Shown: positions 23,604-34,746, numbered from the stretch's first letter. The stretch is DNA of 64,000 nt from Rana temporaria (GCF_905171775.1 NC_053499.1:90375512-90439511); one strand, 5' to 3'. The notes: generated by a model not told the origin, from the letters alone. Numbers and translations: made by a program.

Positions 23604-24117
23604 ACAACTGTGGTAGGAGAACTCTGATTGGCTCTGATGCAAAAGAAGGGCGGAGAAAATAATCGCGCAATATTCCTATTGCCGAATATTCGCATTGCGA
23701 ATATTCGGCAATATAAAATGATCGCTTCAGCTACTCGGCCCAGTGTCTCTAATCATACCAGCAATGCTTTTAGACGTCGATGGAGATCACTAGGATGTGA
23801 TCTGTTTTAAAAATAAAATTGAAAAAATAAGAATATTCGGAAAACAATATTGCGAAATTGCGCTAATGCGGATGCGAAAATGATAGCGAAATTTTAACAA
23901 CTGTGGTAGGAGAACTCTGATGCAAAAGAAGGGCGGAGAAAATAATCGTGCAATATTCCTATTGCCGAATATTCGCATTGCGAATATTCGGCAATATAAA
24001 ATGATCGCTTCAGCTACTCAGCCCAGTGTCTCTAATCATACCAGCAATGCTTTTAGACGTCGATGGAGATCACTAGGATGTGATCTGTTTTAAAAATAAA
24101 ATTGAAAAAATGCGAAT
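23604..24117. repeat. 293-bp direct duplication at the hAT1 right end
   Basis: The segment starting ACAACTGTGGTAGGAGAACT at 23604 is repeated from 23897 with few changes. Each copy holds TTGCCGAATATTCGCATTGC, TATAAAATGATCGCTTCAG and TGTTTTAAAAATAAAATTG. It is the likely promoter and terminal-binding region of hAT1, because it lies upstream of the transposase and near the terminus. Confidence 0.85.
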
Positions 24118-24224
24118 ATTCGGAATAGCGAATATTGGCCGCGAAATTCGATATATTCGCGAATACTCGAATATGCCATATTCGAGCCGAATATTCGCAA
24201 TACGAATATTCGTGAGCAACACTA

Positions 24225-24535
24225 CAGCTGACCATAGTACCACAGGGTAGGCTTGTAGATGGAGTCAGCTGCAGCCCCAGACCTCATTGAGGCCAGGACT
24301 TGGACCCGTTGGGCCCTGTAGGTGTCCCTGATGGAATTTATTTTCTGCTTCACAGTCTCTGTGGTGGCGTTGGGGACCCTTGTCTTTACAAATTCAAGCA
24401 CGCTCTCCTTAGCTTTATTCCTGGCATCTTTGTTTTTATTAAGTTTGTTTTTAGTTTGCCACAAAACAGGATGTTCCTTCCATCTCTGGATGAATTCGGT
24501 CATGAACTCGGCATCTTTGAAGAGATCCATTATTT
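24225..24535 (-). pseudogene. MADF-domain gene of Harbinger A, coding exon, 5' part
   Basis: Entered by an acceptor reading TTGACTTGCAG on the minus strand, with the start ATG at 24530 (MDLFKDAEFMTEFIQRWKEH). About 100 residues form a MADF domain, a Myb-related DNA-binding fold: an aromatic first helix, HPVLWQTKNK, a basic middle helix and YKPTLWYYGQL at the end. The exon is cut at 24225 by hAT1 and continues at 8879. In the same transposon superfamily, such small DNA-binding proteins assist the transposase. That is my inference of its role here. Confidence 0.8.
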
Positions 24536-25144
24536 CTGCAAGTCAAAGATAAAATCAAAAACCTAATGTCAGTCAAGCCACTACTACTAATAAGCTTTAA
24601 CACCATATCTAGCCCACAAACTCATCCACTGTTCACTATTAGGGATGAGCCGAACATACCTGGGTTCGGTTCGCACCAGAACGTTCGAACAGACCGCGGG
24701 TTCGCACGAACATTTAGAACCCCATTGAAGTCTATGGGACTCGAACGTTCGAATTAAAAAACGCTCATTTTAAAGACCAATATTCAACTTAATGTTGGAA
24801 AACGTCTTTCAGAACCCGGGTCTTGCCCCAGGTAACATGTATCAATGGAATTTTTTTTTTTTTGAAACAGCCGTTTTTCCGGAGCAGCGATTTTAATGAT
24901 GCTTAAAGTGAAAAAAAAATGAAAAATTCCTTTAAATATCACACCTGTTGTGTGTCTATAATAGTGGGACGTGATTAGAAATATCCCTGCACAACATGGA
25001 ATTATTATAAGAACAAAGTAATTTAATACTGCTTGCGCACGTGCTGTGTGGCAACAATATCTCGATTATTTTAGGGGTGGTGGGGGGGGCCATTATTTTT
25101 TGTGAAAGCAAAATTGTAGAAAAAAGGGCACCCCTCAAACATGG

Positions 25145-26045
25145 AGCGCAACAAAGAGCCACATGCAAAGTATTGCATCAAAAAATGTTATTAGACGCCC
25201 CTGTTACACAGGGGCACAAAAATGTGTCCGTAGGCACAACACAACACTGCAACCCCTCCCAATATCTGTAATTGGAGCGCAACAAGGAGCCACGTGCAAA
25301 GTATTGCATCAAAATTTTTTATTAGGCGCCCCTGTTACACAGGGGCACAAAAATGTGTCCTTAGGCACAACACAACACTGCAACCCCTCCCAATAACTGT
25401 AATTGGAGCGCAACAAGGAGGCACGTGCAAAGTATTGCATCAAAAATTGTTATTAGACGCCCCTGTTATACAGGGGCACAAAAATTGTGCCTTAGGCCAC
25501 GTGCAAAGTATTGCATCAAAAATTGTTATTAGACGCCCCTGTTAGACAGGGGCACAAAAATTAGGCCTTAGGCACAACACAACACTGCAACCCCTCCCAA
25601 TAACTGTAATTGGAGCGCAACAAGGAGTCACATGCAAAGTATTGCATCAAAAATTGTTATTAGGCGCCCCTGTTACACAGGGGCACAAAAATTTGTCCTT
25701 AGGCACAACACAACACTGCAACCCCTCCCAATAACTGTAATTGGAGCACAACAAGGAGGCACGTGCAAAGTATTGCATTAAAAATTGTTATTAGACGCCC
25801 CTGTTACACAGGGGCACAAAAATTGTGCCTTAGGCCACGTGCAAAGTATTGCATCAAAAATTGTTATTAGAAACCCCTGTTAGACAGGGGCACAAAAATT
25901 AGGCCTTAGGCACAACACAACACTGCAACCCCTCCCAATAACTGTAATTTGAGCGCAACAAGGAGCCACGTGCAAAGTATTGCATCAAAAATTGTTATTA
26001 GGCACCCCTGTTAAACAGGGGCAGAAAAATTAGGCCTTAGGCACT
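25145..26045. repeat. 131/79-bp tandem array 3' of the hAT2 transposase
   Basis: The anchor AAAGTATTGCATCAAAAA returns near 25168, 25297, 25427, 25505, 25637, 25766, 25845 and 25976, that is, full units of about 131 bp and short units of about 79 bp. Each unit contains a small hairpin CCCCTGTTACACAGGGG. Confidence 0.95.
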
Positions 26046-26190
26046 GGTGGCGGAACCCAGAAAAACAAAATTTCTTACTAGCTATCAGCAAGAAAAGTGA
26101 GGAGGAGAAGGATATTCCATCAGCAGAATAACAGGACAGTCACTCAGCATCAGCAGTCTCAAAGGGATCTGACATTTCAACAAAAAATTC

Positions 26191-28830
26191 TTATTCAGTA
26201 ACATCAGCATCAGGTGCTTGGTAGCTGGTGTTGATCCAAGCCTGATTCATTTTGATGAAGGTCAGTCGATCAACAGAGTCGGTGGAGAGGCGCACCCTGT
26301 GATCGGTCACAAAGCCTCCAGCAGCACTGAATGTGCGTTCTGAAAGAACACTGGATGCAGGGCAAGCCAGTAGCTCAATTGCGTACTGTGCAAGCTCTGG
26401 CCAGTGATCCATCCTCAAGACCCTGTAAGCCAGAGGATTTTACGCGGGGAAGGTGTCCAAGTCGGATCTTGCCGCTAGGTATTCCCGGACCATGTAAACC
26501 AGACGCTGGTGATGGTTGCTAGAACCGCTCAGACCTTGGGGCTGTGGACTAAAAAATTGTTTGAATGCATCGGTCAGACGGCCACCTTCTCCACCGCTCC
26601 TTCTCTGACTCACCGAAGCCTTAGCAAGACGTTGTCCAGGGCCAGGTTTTGGTAATCCCCCCGGTTCTGGAAAAGCATTGCACAAACCCTTCTGCAAGGC
26701 CTCCCGCAGAATTTTCATCTTCTGCTCCCTCTGCGATGGCAACATAAGGTCCGCTACCTTACTCTTGTAACGTGGATCAAGGAGAGTTGCCAGCCAGTAA
26801 TGATCCCTCTCCTTGATAGCACGTACACGAGGATCCTTACTCAGGCTTTGCAGGATCGGGGAGGCCATGCAGCGTAGGTTTGCAGAGGCATTCGGGGCAG
26901 AGTCCTCTGGGTCACTGAGGATGACAGGATCCGCAGCCACCTCATCCCAGCCACGTAAAAGTCCCCGTGTTCCTTGGGACTGTAAATGATCCCTTGAAAA
27001 CTGCTGCTGTTGATGCTGAGTGCTAGGCTCCACCTCCATGCTGCTGATACAATCATCCTCCTCCTCCTCCTCCTCTTCCTGTGTTCTAGGTGGGCAAGCC
27101 GGAACAGTGTCTGGATAAAGGGGGCCTTGAGAGGTAAGGAAGTCCTCCTCTTCCTCCCTCTGTTCTGCCTCAAGGCCCCTGTCCATTATTCCACGTAGGG
27201 TGTGCTCCAACATGTGAATAAGCGGGACAGTCTCACTGATGCATGCACTGTCACTGCTCACCATCCTTGTGGCCTCCTCAAATGGTGACAGGACAGTGCA
27301 TGCATCCCTGATCAAGGCCCACTGGCGTGGTGAAAAAAAACCAAGCTCCCCTGAGCCAATTCTGCTGCCATATTGGCACAGGTACTCATTGATGGCCCTC
27401 TGCTGCGTGTGCAGCTGCTGCAGCATGGCCAACGTAGAGTTCCATCTGGTGGGCATGTCACAGATTAGGCAGTTCTTGGGCAGGTTGTATTCCCTCTGTA
27501 GGTCTGTCAGCCGAGCAGTGGCATTATATGACCTCCGGAAATGCACACAGACTTTCCTGGCCTGCTTCAGGACATCCTGTAAGCCCAGGTACCTGCCCAA
27601 GAACCGCTGCACCACCAAATTGAGAACATGGGTGAGTTTTCCCTGTCGCAGGGCAGAGAGGAGGTTGGTGCCATTATCGCTGACCACCATTCCAGGCTTC
27701 AGCTGGCATGGCGTCAACCACCTCTGAGCCTGCCCCTGCAGAGCTGAAAGAACCTCTTTCCCAGTGTGGCTCCTGTCTCCCAAGCACACCAGCTCTAGCA
27801 CCGCATGGCATCTCTTGGCCTGCATTCCTGCGTAGCCCCTCGTACGCCTACAGAGCACGGCTGGTTCTGAGGAAACATCACCACAGGAAGAGGCCACAGA
27901 GGAAGAAGAGGAGGGGGTGGAGGAGAGAAGTGTGTCACAAGCAGTAGTAGTGTTTTGGAGGCGTTGTGGCGGAACAACCTCCAAAACTACTGTACCTTGC
28001 CCTGCGTCCTTCCCAGCTGCCAGCAGAGTCACCCAATGGGCCGTAAAAGACAGGTAACGTCCCTGTCCATGCCTGCTGAACCATGAGTCAGCGGTAAGAT
28101 GCACCTTACCACTGACCGCCCTGTCTAGCGAGGCATGGACATTGCCTTCCACATGCCGGTAGAGAGCCGGAATCGCCTTCCGTGAGAAAAAGTGGCGTTT
28201 GGGTACTTGCCACTGAGGTACTGCACATTCCACAAACTCACGGAAGGGGGCAGAATCTACCAACTGAAAAGGTAACAGTTGAAGTGCTAGCAATTTTGCT
28301 AAGCTAGCATTCAACCGCTGGGCATGAGGATGGCTGGGAGTGTACTTCTTTTGGCACTGCAGCAGCTGGGGCAGGGAAATTTGTCTGGTACTATCAGTAG
28401 ATTGCCCGCATGTACTACCACTACTAGGTTGTGACACACCTATTTCTACAACTTCAGTGCAGGCTTCAGAGAGGACTGGGGGTCTAGTGGGGTTGGGGCT
28501 CACAGAAGGGCAAGGGGAGGTCCGCTTGGTCTTTGGTGTGGGTCTTTCTGGTATGCTTGCCAACGAGCTGCATGGTAGCTCGACATATGTCTGGACAAGC
28601 ATGTGGTGTCGAAACGGGTGATGTTTTGGCCACGCGAGATACGCTTGAGACATATGTTGCAAACAGCAAAGGTACGATCTGATGGACATGTTTCAAAAAA
28701 GGCCCACACCAAAGAACTTTTGCTGTACCGTTGAGACACAGCAGTGCCACGTAATGCAGTTGGTGTGCTGCCCTTAAGCTGACCCCTGGAGGGCATCCTG
28801 CCTCTTTGGAGATGTGCCTGTGCCTCGTCC

Positions 28831-28861
<31 letters not shown>

Positions 28862-29441
28862 TCCTATCAGGCACCCAGGTAGAGTCAGTGACCTCATCAT
28901 CCCCTCCCTCCTCATCATCACTGTCGACAACCTGGCAGTATGCTCCAGCTGGGGGAACATCACTCCCAGATTGTTGTCCCTCTCGGCCACCCCCTCTCCC
29001 TGGGCTCACATCAATGCCTTCCTCTATCTGTGTTCCGTCATCGTAGTCTTCAAAACGCTGCGCATCTTCATGCAGCATGTACCCAACACTGTGTTGAAAC
29101 AGTTTGGGGGACTCCTCAGGAGGACATGGTGGGACTAGGGAAGGATTGTGTGAAGCCATTGTGCAGAGGGAAGAGGATGCCTTGGCAGCTGCTTTGCCAG
29201 ACAAACTATGATCAGTCTGTGTGAGAGAGGATGAGGAGGATGAGGACGGCTTGGTCATCCACTCCACTAATTTCTCTGCATGTTGAGGCTCAACACGGCC
29301 AGCTCCCGAAAAGAAGGACGAGCGGCCACGGCCACATGCTGAAGAGGATGCACCACATCCACCACCAGCGTTACCTCTAGATGCAGAGCCTGCTTGCCCT
29401 CGTGACTCTCTGCCTCTCTTTGTCCTTCCAGCCATATTCAT
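26191..29441 (-). pseudogene. hAT2 transposase, ZBED type
   Basis: Minus strand from a start near 29441 (MNMAGRTKRGRESRG) to TAA near 26191. The N-terminus is Ser/Gly-rich and then Asp/Glu-rich. A BED zinc finger lies around 28740-28590 (SLVWAFFETC, CNICLKR, HMSSYH). The catalytic core carries VHLTADSWFSRHGQGRY and MVVSDNGTNLLSALRQG. The C-terminal dimerisation region reads LLACPASSVLSERTFSAAGG. Two breaks are visible: a frame change near 28540, just after the finger, and an in-frame stop at 26437-26439, just before the dimerisation region. The rest, about 740 codons, is open. It is related to but clearly distinct from the hAT1 transposase. Confidence 0.92.
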
Positions 29442-30560
29442 GTGTTCAGGTGCTATGTAACTGCACACGCGCAGTAAGAGCGACTGCGTTCAGGTGCTAT
29501 GTAACAAAACAGACGCAGTGACACCAACTGCGTTCAGGTGGTATTAAACTGCACACGCGCAGTAAGAGCGACTGCGTTCAGGTGCTATGTAACAAAACAG
29601 ACGCAGTGACAACAACTGCGTTCAGGTGTTAGTAAACTGCACCCGCGCCGTAAGAGCGACTGCATTCAGGTGCTATGTAACAAAATAGACGCAGTGACAC
29701 CAACTGCGTTCAGGTGGTATTAAACTGAACACGCGCAGTAAGAGCGACTGCGTTCAGGTGCTATGTAACAAAATAGACGCAGTGACACCAACTGCGTTCA
29801 GGTGGTATTAAACTGCACACGCGCAGTAAGAGCGACTGCGTTCAGGTGCTATGTAACAAAATAGACGCAGTGACACCAACTGCGTTCAGGTGGTATTAAG
29901 CAGCACCCGCGCAGTAAGAGCGACTGCGTTCAAGTGCTATGTAACAGCACACACGCAGTGACACCAACTGCGTTTAGGTGGTATTAAACAGCACCCGCGC
30001 AGTAAGAGCAACTGCGTTCAAGTGCTATGTAACAGCACACACGCAGTGACACCAACTGCGTTTAGGTGGTATTAAACAGCACCCGCGCAGTAAGAGCGAC
30101 TGCGTTCAGGTGCTATGTAACAAAACAGACGCAGTCACACCAACTGCGTTCAGGTGGTATTAAACTGCACACACGCAGTAAGAGCGACTGCGTTCAGGTG
30201 CTATGTAACAAAACAGACGCAGTGACACCAACTGCGTTCAGGTGTTAGTAAACTGCACACGCGCAGTAAGAGCGACTGCGTTCAGGTGCTATGTAACAAA
30301 ATAGACGCAGTGACACCAACTGCGTTCAGGTGGTATTAAACAGCACCTGCGCAGTAAGAGCGACTGCGTTCAAGTGCTATGTAACAGCACACACGCAGTG
30401 ACACCAACTGCGTTTAGGTGGTATTAAACAGCACCCACGCAGTAAGAGCGACTGTGTTCAGGTGCTATGTAACAGCACACACGCAGTGACACCAACTGCG
30501 TTTAGTTGCTATTAAACAGCACACACCCAGTAAGAGCGACTGCGTTTCTGTGCAATTCAA
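29440..30560. repeat. 88-bp tandem array in the hAT2 5' leader
   Basis: About 12-13 units of 88 bp, each made of two related halves: GTAAGAGCGACTGCGTTCAG and CAGTGACACCAACTGCGTTC, joined by GTGCTATGTAAC or GTGGTATTAAAC. The array starts at the transposase start codon and runs upstream, so it occupies the leader or promoter of that gene. Confidence 0.95.
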
Positions 30561-30845
30561 TAGCCCACTTGCATTAACAGCGACTGCGTTTCTGTGCAAA
30601 TAAATTGCACACGTGCAGTAACAGGTAATGCGTGTATGTGCAATTAACTAGCACACGTTGAATAACACGGAGTACTATGTTTAAGCTAATCCCTAATGCA
30701 GGCAATACAACACATTAGAGCACTGCATGAAGAACAATCTCCTGCCTGACAGATACTAATAGCAGATCTAGCTGAGCTATACAGTTTATAAATATATTGA
30801 CAACTCCTAGGGATGTAGATTTAACTATACTGACTAGCCTTCCTG

Positions 30846-30846
30846 C

Positions 30847-30893
<47 letters not shown>
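30846..30893. repeat. (TCTA)n microsatellite
   Basis: About 12 tetranucleotide units. A looser CTCT-rich stretch follows at 30912-30932. Confidence 0.95.
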
Positions 30894-31032
30894 GGTAGAA
30901 AACACACTGTGTCTCTATCTATCTCTCTCTCTAACTGTCTGACTGCTCCTCTCTTTCACAAAGCCGGAACACACTACACGAGGCCGCCTTGCAGGCTGCC
31001 TTTTATAGTGTGGGGCGTGTACTAAACCCCCC

Positions 31033-31142
31033 TGAGCCATAATTGGCCAAAGCCAGCCTGGCTTTGGCCAATTATGGCTCTTCGTTTTTTGCGCGCTGTG
31101 ATTGGCCAAGCATGCGGGACATACAGCATGCTTGGCCAATCA
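31033..31142 (-). promoter_or_regulatory. paired hairpins with CCAAT boxes near the hAT2 5' end
   Basis: Two back-to-back inverted repeats: GAGCCATAATTGGCCAAAGC (31033) with its inverse ending at 31080, and TGATTGGCCAAGCATGC (31099-31115) with its inverse at 31126-31142. All four arms contain ATTGGCCAA-type CCAAT motifs. They lie between the 88-bp array and the hAT2 terminus, upstream of the transposase, which suggests a promoter. They may also be transposase sites. Confidence 0.45.
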
Positions 31143-31327
31143 TCAACGCTCAACGCCGCAGTGAATTATGGGACGTTTTGCGTCATTCGAATTTGTCGCA
31201 AACGACCCGTTTTGTTCGAGTTTCGACGAACGATCGAACGACCGATGTTCGAGTCGAACATTCGTTCGTATCGAACGCAAAGCTCATCCCTATTCACTAT
31301 AATAAAGACAAAAATACAGTTACGTAC

Positions 31328-31430
31328 CATCGTTTGAAACGATCGTGACTTCTGCCTTCTTCCACAGACTCTGAACGCCGCTTTCAAACACGTTGGATAC
31401 CTTTTTACACTATGCACGCGTGACGCTCCG
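31328..31430 (-). pseudogene. MADF gene of Harbinger A, non-coding first exon
   Basis: A strong donor ATG|GTACGTAA on the minus strand at 31328/31327 follows a GC-rich segment. The next acceptor in the same direction is at 24536, so the intron now contains hAT2. The 5' limit of the exon is a guess. Confidence 0.45.
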
Positions 31431-31503
31431 CACGATACCCCGCCCCTGATGTTCGGTCTCGTCCTTTTCCCACCCCTTCTCTCTCGTTTTGTGAGGAATA
31501 ATT
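31431..31503. promoter_or_regulatory. shared promoter interval between MADF and Myb-like genes
   Basis: A short pyrimidine-rich interval separates the divergent MADF gene (minus) and Myb-like gene (plus). No TATA box is obvious. The call rests on the divergent layout. Confidence 0.35.
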
Positions 31504-32903
31504 ATGGATGAGCAGAGCAATATGGCTACTAACTCGAGCTAGGAGGCAGGCCAGGCCCAAGCAGCCAGAAGAACCAGGCGGAGGTACAATGCCTCAAACA
31601 TTGCCTTCCAGGAAATGGTGGAGATGGTCAGCATCTTAAGGAGGGAGGACTATGATGCCAAACATGGCCCGCACAGGCATCCCAATAAAGTAAAGGCCGC
31701 AATAATGGAGAAAGTGATCAGGAGGCTCCATGAGAAATTTGGGGAACGCAGGAGCAGAGAGCAACTGCGAAAAAGGTGGTCAGACCTCAAGTTGAGAGAG
31801 CCCAAACAACTTGAGAAAATTAAAAGAGTTATTAGAAGAAGAAGTAAGTAATTTTCATGTGTAATCATGTTTTGGGTGTGTTCTTTGTGCCATGTGGTTT
31901 TTCTTTCAGGTTGAACTGAATTGTGTTGATTGTGGGCACAATATTTGGTCGTCAGAGTCGTCGTTCATTCGAATACTTTAACTAATAAAAGTCGATCTTT
32001 GTGAGAAATGGCATCATGCCTATTTCGCATGGGCTAATGGGATTTAAAACAATGTATCAGACAAAAAGATCGTCTTTTTATTATTTTTGATCGAACGAAC
32101 GACGACTCGTATGACCAATTATTGGACCCACAAACATGAAAGTTGCAACATGTTTGTGGGTTGAGGTGACATCAATTGTGGAATTGAGGTAGATGTGTTC
32201 CTAACTAGATTTTAAAATTAAATACTACCTTAATATACAGAAAAAGGAGTGTCTGCTTAGCAGTTGGTTACACATGTGGACTCAGTAGCACAATTCTTTG
32301 TCACAAGAACAACCTATGTAGGGGGTCACACAGAGGTGAACTGCTCCAGTTAGCTTCCATGTAGAAAAATACACCAAATCTCCAAAGAATTTTAAGTGCA
32401 TTGGGAATGGCTAAAATACTTTTTTTCTGGTTTTAGAAGGGTTTTTAAAACCAACTATCGTCCCATCATTTTAGTAAAAAATATATTTAAATTTTCTTGC
32501 AGGCCTCTATAATCTTTTAAGCTCATGTTTACCTTTTCTTCAATCTCGTAGGGCACAATGAAGCAGCAAGGCAGGAGGCCAAACCAACCCAAGGCAAACC
32601 CCCGAGGGATGTTGACGAAGGGGAACCCGCCACAACATCCGGTAAAGTATCATATACCACAGCTTCAGGTAATGTAGATGTAGGCCTACATAATTTTAAT
32701 ACATGTTTTGGTCCCACATTTCATGAACAAGTCGTGCTGGTAAAGGACTTGACACATATAGTGCCCAGCTCTTGATTGCAGAAGTGTTGTCGTGCAGGGC
32801 ACAGGTAGAAGACATCCGTCTTGCATCAAGAGAGATTCGGGAGAAAGCAAAAAGGCTGGAACGACAGCTAAAAAAAATTATTGATGTTTTGGGGAGGGTT
32901 TGA
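31504..32903 (+). pseudogene. Myb/SANT-like accessory gene of Harbinger A
   Basis: Exon 1, 31504-31843, starts at ATG 31504 and ends at a consensus donor GAA|GTAAGT. It encodes a Myb/SANT-like fold with ASNIAFQEMVEMVSILRRED and RKRWSDLKLREPKQLEKIK. Exon 2, 32552-32641 (acceptor ATCTCGTAG), stays in phase and is polar and low complexity. The last exon, whose acceptor I could not fix (about 32740), encodes a coiled coil (LASREIREKAKRLERQLKKI) with TGA at 32901-32903. A TAG at 31540-31542 interrupts the first exon after 12 codons. This is the usual two-part plan, DNA-binding domain plus coiled coil, of Harbinger partner proteins, which bring the transposase to the ends and to the nucleus. Confidence 0.65.
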
Positions 32904-32941
32904 TTAGTTTTTATTTAAAGGTTTGGTTTTTGTTTGAGTAT

Positions 32942-33040
32942 GTTTTCTAAAAACCTTGATTTTCTATTTGTAAATGTAAAAAAAAAAAAACCTTGATTTT
33001 ATATTTGTAGAAATGAGAAAAAAATAAAAATAAAAAACCA
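32942..33040. repeat. ~45-bp tandem repeat, left block
   Basis: Units of CCTTGATTTTATATTTGTAG followed by AAATGAGAAAAAAATAAAAA. The same units resume at 37003-37140 on the other side of Harbinger B, so the array was split by that insertion. It lies in the 3' region of the Myb-like gene. Confidence 0.8.
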
Positions 33041-33444
33041 GGGGCCAAATCCACAAAGCAGATGCGCCGACTTAACTCGAGATTTCTAAATGTACACGGC
33101 GCGTATCTTTGCGCCTGATCCTCAAAACGAGATACACCTTAAAATCATGTTTTTCCGTCCTACCTAAAATGATTAAGCCGGCGCTTTTCTGTGCGCAAAT
33201 TAAGCTAGAAACGCCGCTGTTTTTGATAGGCAAAGATGCAAATGAGGGAGATAGGGCGATCCACAAAATTAAGTGTGTGCGCCGTAGATTACGCCCTGTG
33301 CGCACCTGTTAGTTTCCCGGCGGGAAGTTACACTTTATAAAAGCAGCCCTAATTTTACACCTGCCGTGTAAAGGTCTGCTGAAGCAACAGCATTGAGGAA
33401 GAGCTGAGCACACATATTTGCTGGACTACAATCTGTCTGCCAAC

Positions 33445-34635
33445 ATGCCAGGGCCATCCATGATCCTAACTGCACTCGTTACTTTAGAGGCGCAAAGAAG
33501 GAGGAGGGCACAGAGGAGGAGGAGGAGGGCACAGGAGAGGGTATACCGCCCACGCCGAGATCTCTTTGGCATGACTGCTTCTGAGGTCTATGGCAACTTC
33601 CGTTTCAACCGTGAAGCCATCCTGGAATTAACCAGAATCCTGCAGGATGATCTCACCACCCCAACACAACGATCCCATGCCCTGCCGCCTCTGATCAAAG
33701 TAATGGCAACACTCCATTTCCTTGCCACTGGCTCTTTCCAACGCACATGTGGAGGTTTGGCTGGGATGGCACAATCCTCCATGAGCAGGTGTGTGCACCA
33801 AGTAGTCCCTGCAATACTGAGAGGCATGGGCAATCAATTTCAAAAGCCCACCCAGGAGGTCCAGCGATTGAAAACCATGACGGACTTTTACCACATTGCC
33901 CGATTCCCACAGACCATAGGGGCCATTGATTGTACCCATGTGGCACTATAACCCCCCCATGAGACAGAGCACATGTTCCGTAATAGGAAGCACTGGCATT
34001 CCATAAATGTCCAGGTAATAGTGGATGCACAGTCCCTCATCTGGCACGTCTGTGCAAAATTCCCTGGATCCTGACATGACAGCTATATATTCCGGCAGAC
34101 CAACATCTCCAGAGATTTGCAGTTGAACGTGTATGGAGACAGCTGGCTGGTTGGTGAGTGACATGGGTGTCAGGTATGTCCCCCCCCATGATGCAGACAT
34201 CACGAGGGGCACATGCATGACTAACATCCTCCTGTCTTTTCCCTTCCAGGTGACTCTGCATATGCCCTGGGACCCCATATGATGACCCCATACCGGAACC
34301 CCCAAACCCCAGGAGAGCAACGTTATAATGAGGCTCACATTCGTACCCGTGCAGTTGTGGAGCGCACATTTGGCCTCCTGAAGTCCCGCTTCAGATGCCT
34401 GGATAAGTCTGGGGGTACACTGTTGTATTCCCCAGACTTTGTGTGCAAGATAATTGGTGCATGTTGTATTCTGCACAACTTTGCAGTGAGAAGGAGCCTG
34501 CAGATTGACATACGTTGTGACCTGACCCCCCACCCAGGCAATCCCCCCCTAACCAACTATACCCGGTCTGCTGAGGGCACAGCAGCCCGGAGACGCCTCG
34601 CAGAAGGCATTTTTTCCACAGTAAACGCACATTAA
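33445..34635 (+). pseudogene. HARBI1-type transposase of Harbinger B
   Basis: Two exons: 33445-34153 (donor TTG|GTGAGT) and 34250-34635 (acceptor CCCTTCCAG, stop TAA). The start MPGPSM is followed by an Arg-rich tract (33489-33545), a helical N-terminal domain (FRFNREAILELTRIL) and then the DDE core: IGAIDCTHVAL, YGDSWLVGDSAY across the splice and RAVVERTFGLLKSRF. Two in-frame stops break exon 1, TAA at 33949-33951 just after the first catalytic block and TGA near 34072. Otherwise length and motif order match the family, about 360-400 residues. The active enzyme would cut at the element ends and insert into 3-bp targets. Confidence 0.88.
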
Positions 34636-34746
34636 TAATGTCACATTGAGAATGTTTTGTTTCACAGTAAACGCACATTAATTATGTCACAATGAGAATG
34701 TTTTGTTTCACAGTAAACGCACATTAATTATGTCACAATGAGAATG
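34617..34746. repeat. 46-bp tandem repeat, ~2.8 copies
   Basis: Unit CACAGTAAACGCACATTAAT followed by ATGTCACAATGAGAATGTTTTG. It overlaps the transposase 3' end. The first unit supplies the last codons and the stop. Confidence 0.9.

Larger units (their letters stand above)
8880..24224 (-). mobile_element. hAT1: 15.3-kb hAT transposon inserted in the MADF exon
   Basis: The left end TAGTGTTGAGC and right end GAGCAACACTA are inverted copies. They are flanked by an identical 8-bp duplication CAGCTGAC (8872-8879 and 24225-24232), the hallmark of hAT integration. The subterminal regions are rich in CGAATATTCG palindromes and share blocks such as GTGGTAGGAGAACTCTGATT on both sides. It carries a ZBED-type hAT transposase on the minus strand (22852-19547) and a Myb/SANT-like gene on the plus strand (exons 12521-15567). 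Nested guests are a hAT-like element (9676-11299), a retroelement-like repeat (13607-14219), a 333-bp derivative (14951-15283) and a Tc1 element (18251-19512). Confidence 0.8.
24640..31292 (-). mobile_element. hAT2: 6.65-kb hAT transposon in the MADF gene intron
   Basis: Ends TAGGGATGAGC and GCTCATCCCTA, with the exact 8-bp duplication TTCACTAT at 24632-24639 and 31293-31300. Subterminal sequences are rich in GTTCGAA/TTCGAAC motifs. It carries one transposase gene on the minus strand, a ~131-bp tandem array on its 3' side and an 88-bp array on its 5' side. Confidence 0.93.

Noticed and set aside
25145..26045. Regular repeats with spacers, resembling a CRISPR array
   Set aside because: The units are 79 or 131 bp with no unique spacers, inside a eukaryotic hAT transposon.
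33588..34030. Minus-strand open frames opposite the Harbinger B transposase
   Set aside because: Shadows of the coding strand, which has the DDE motifs and splice sites.
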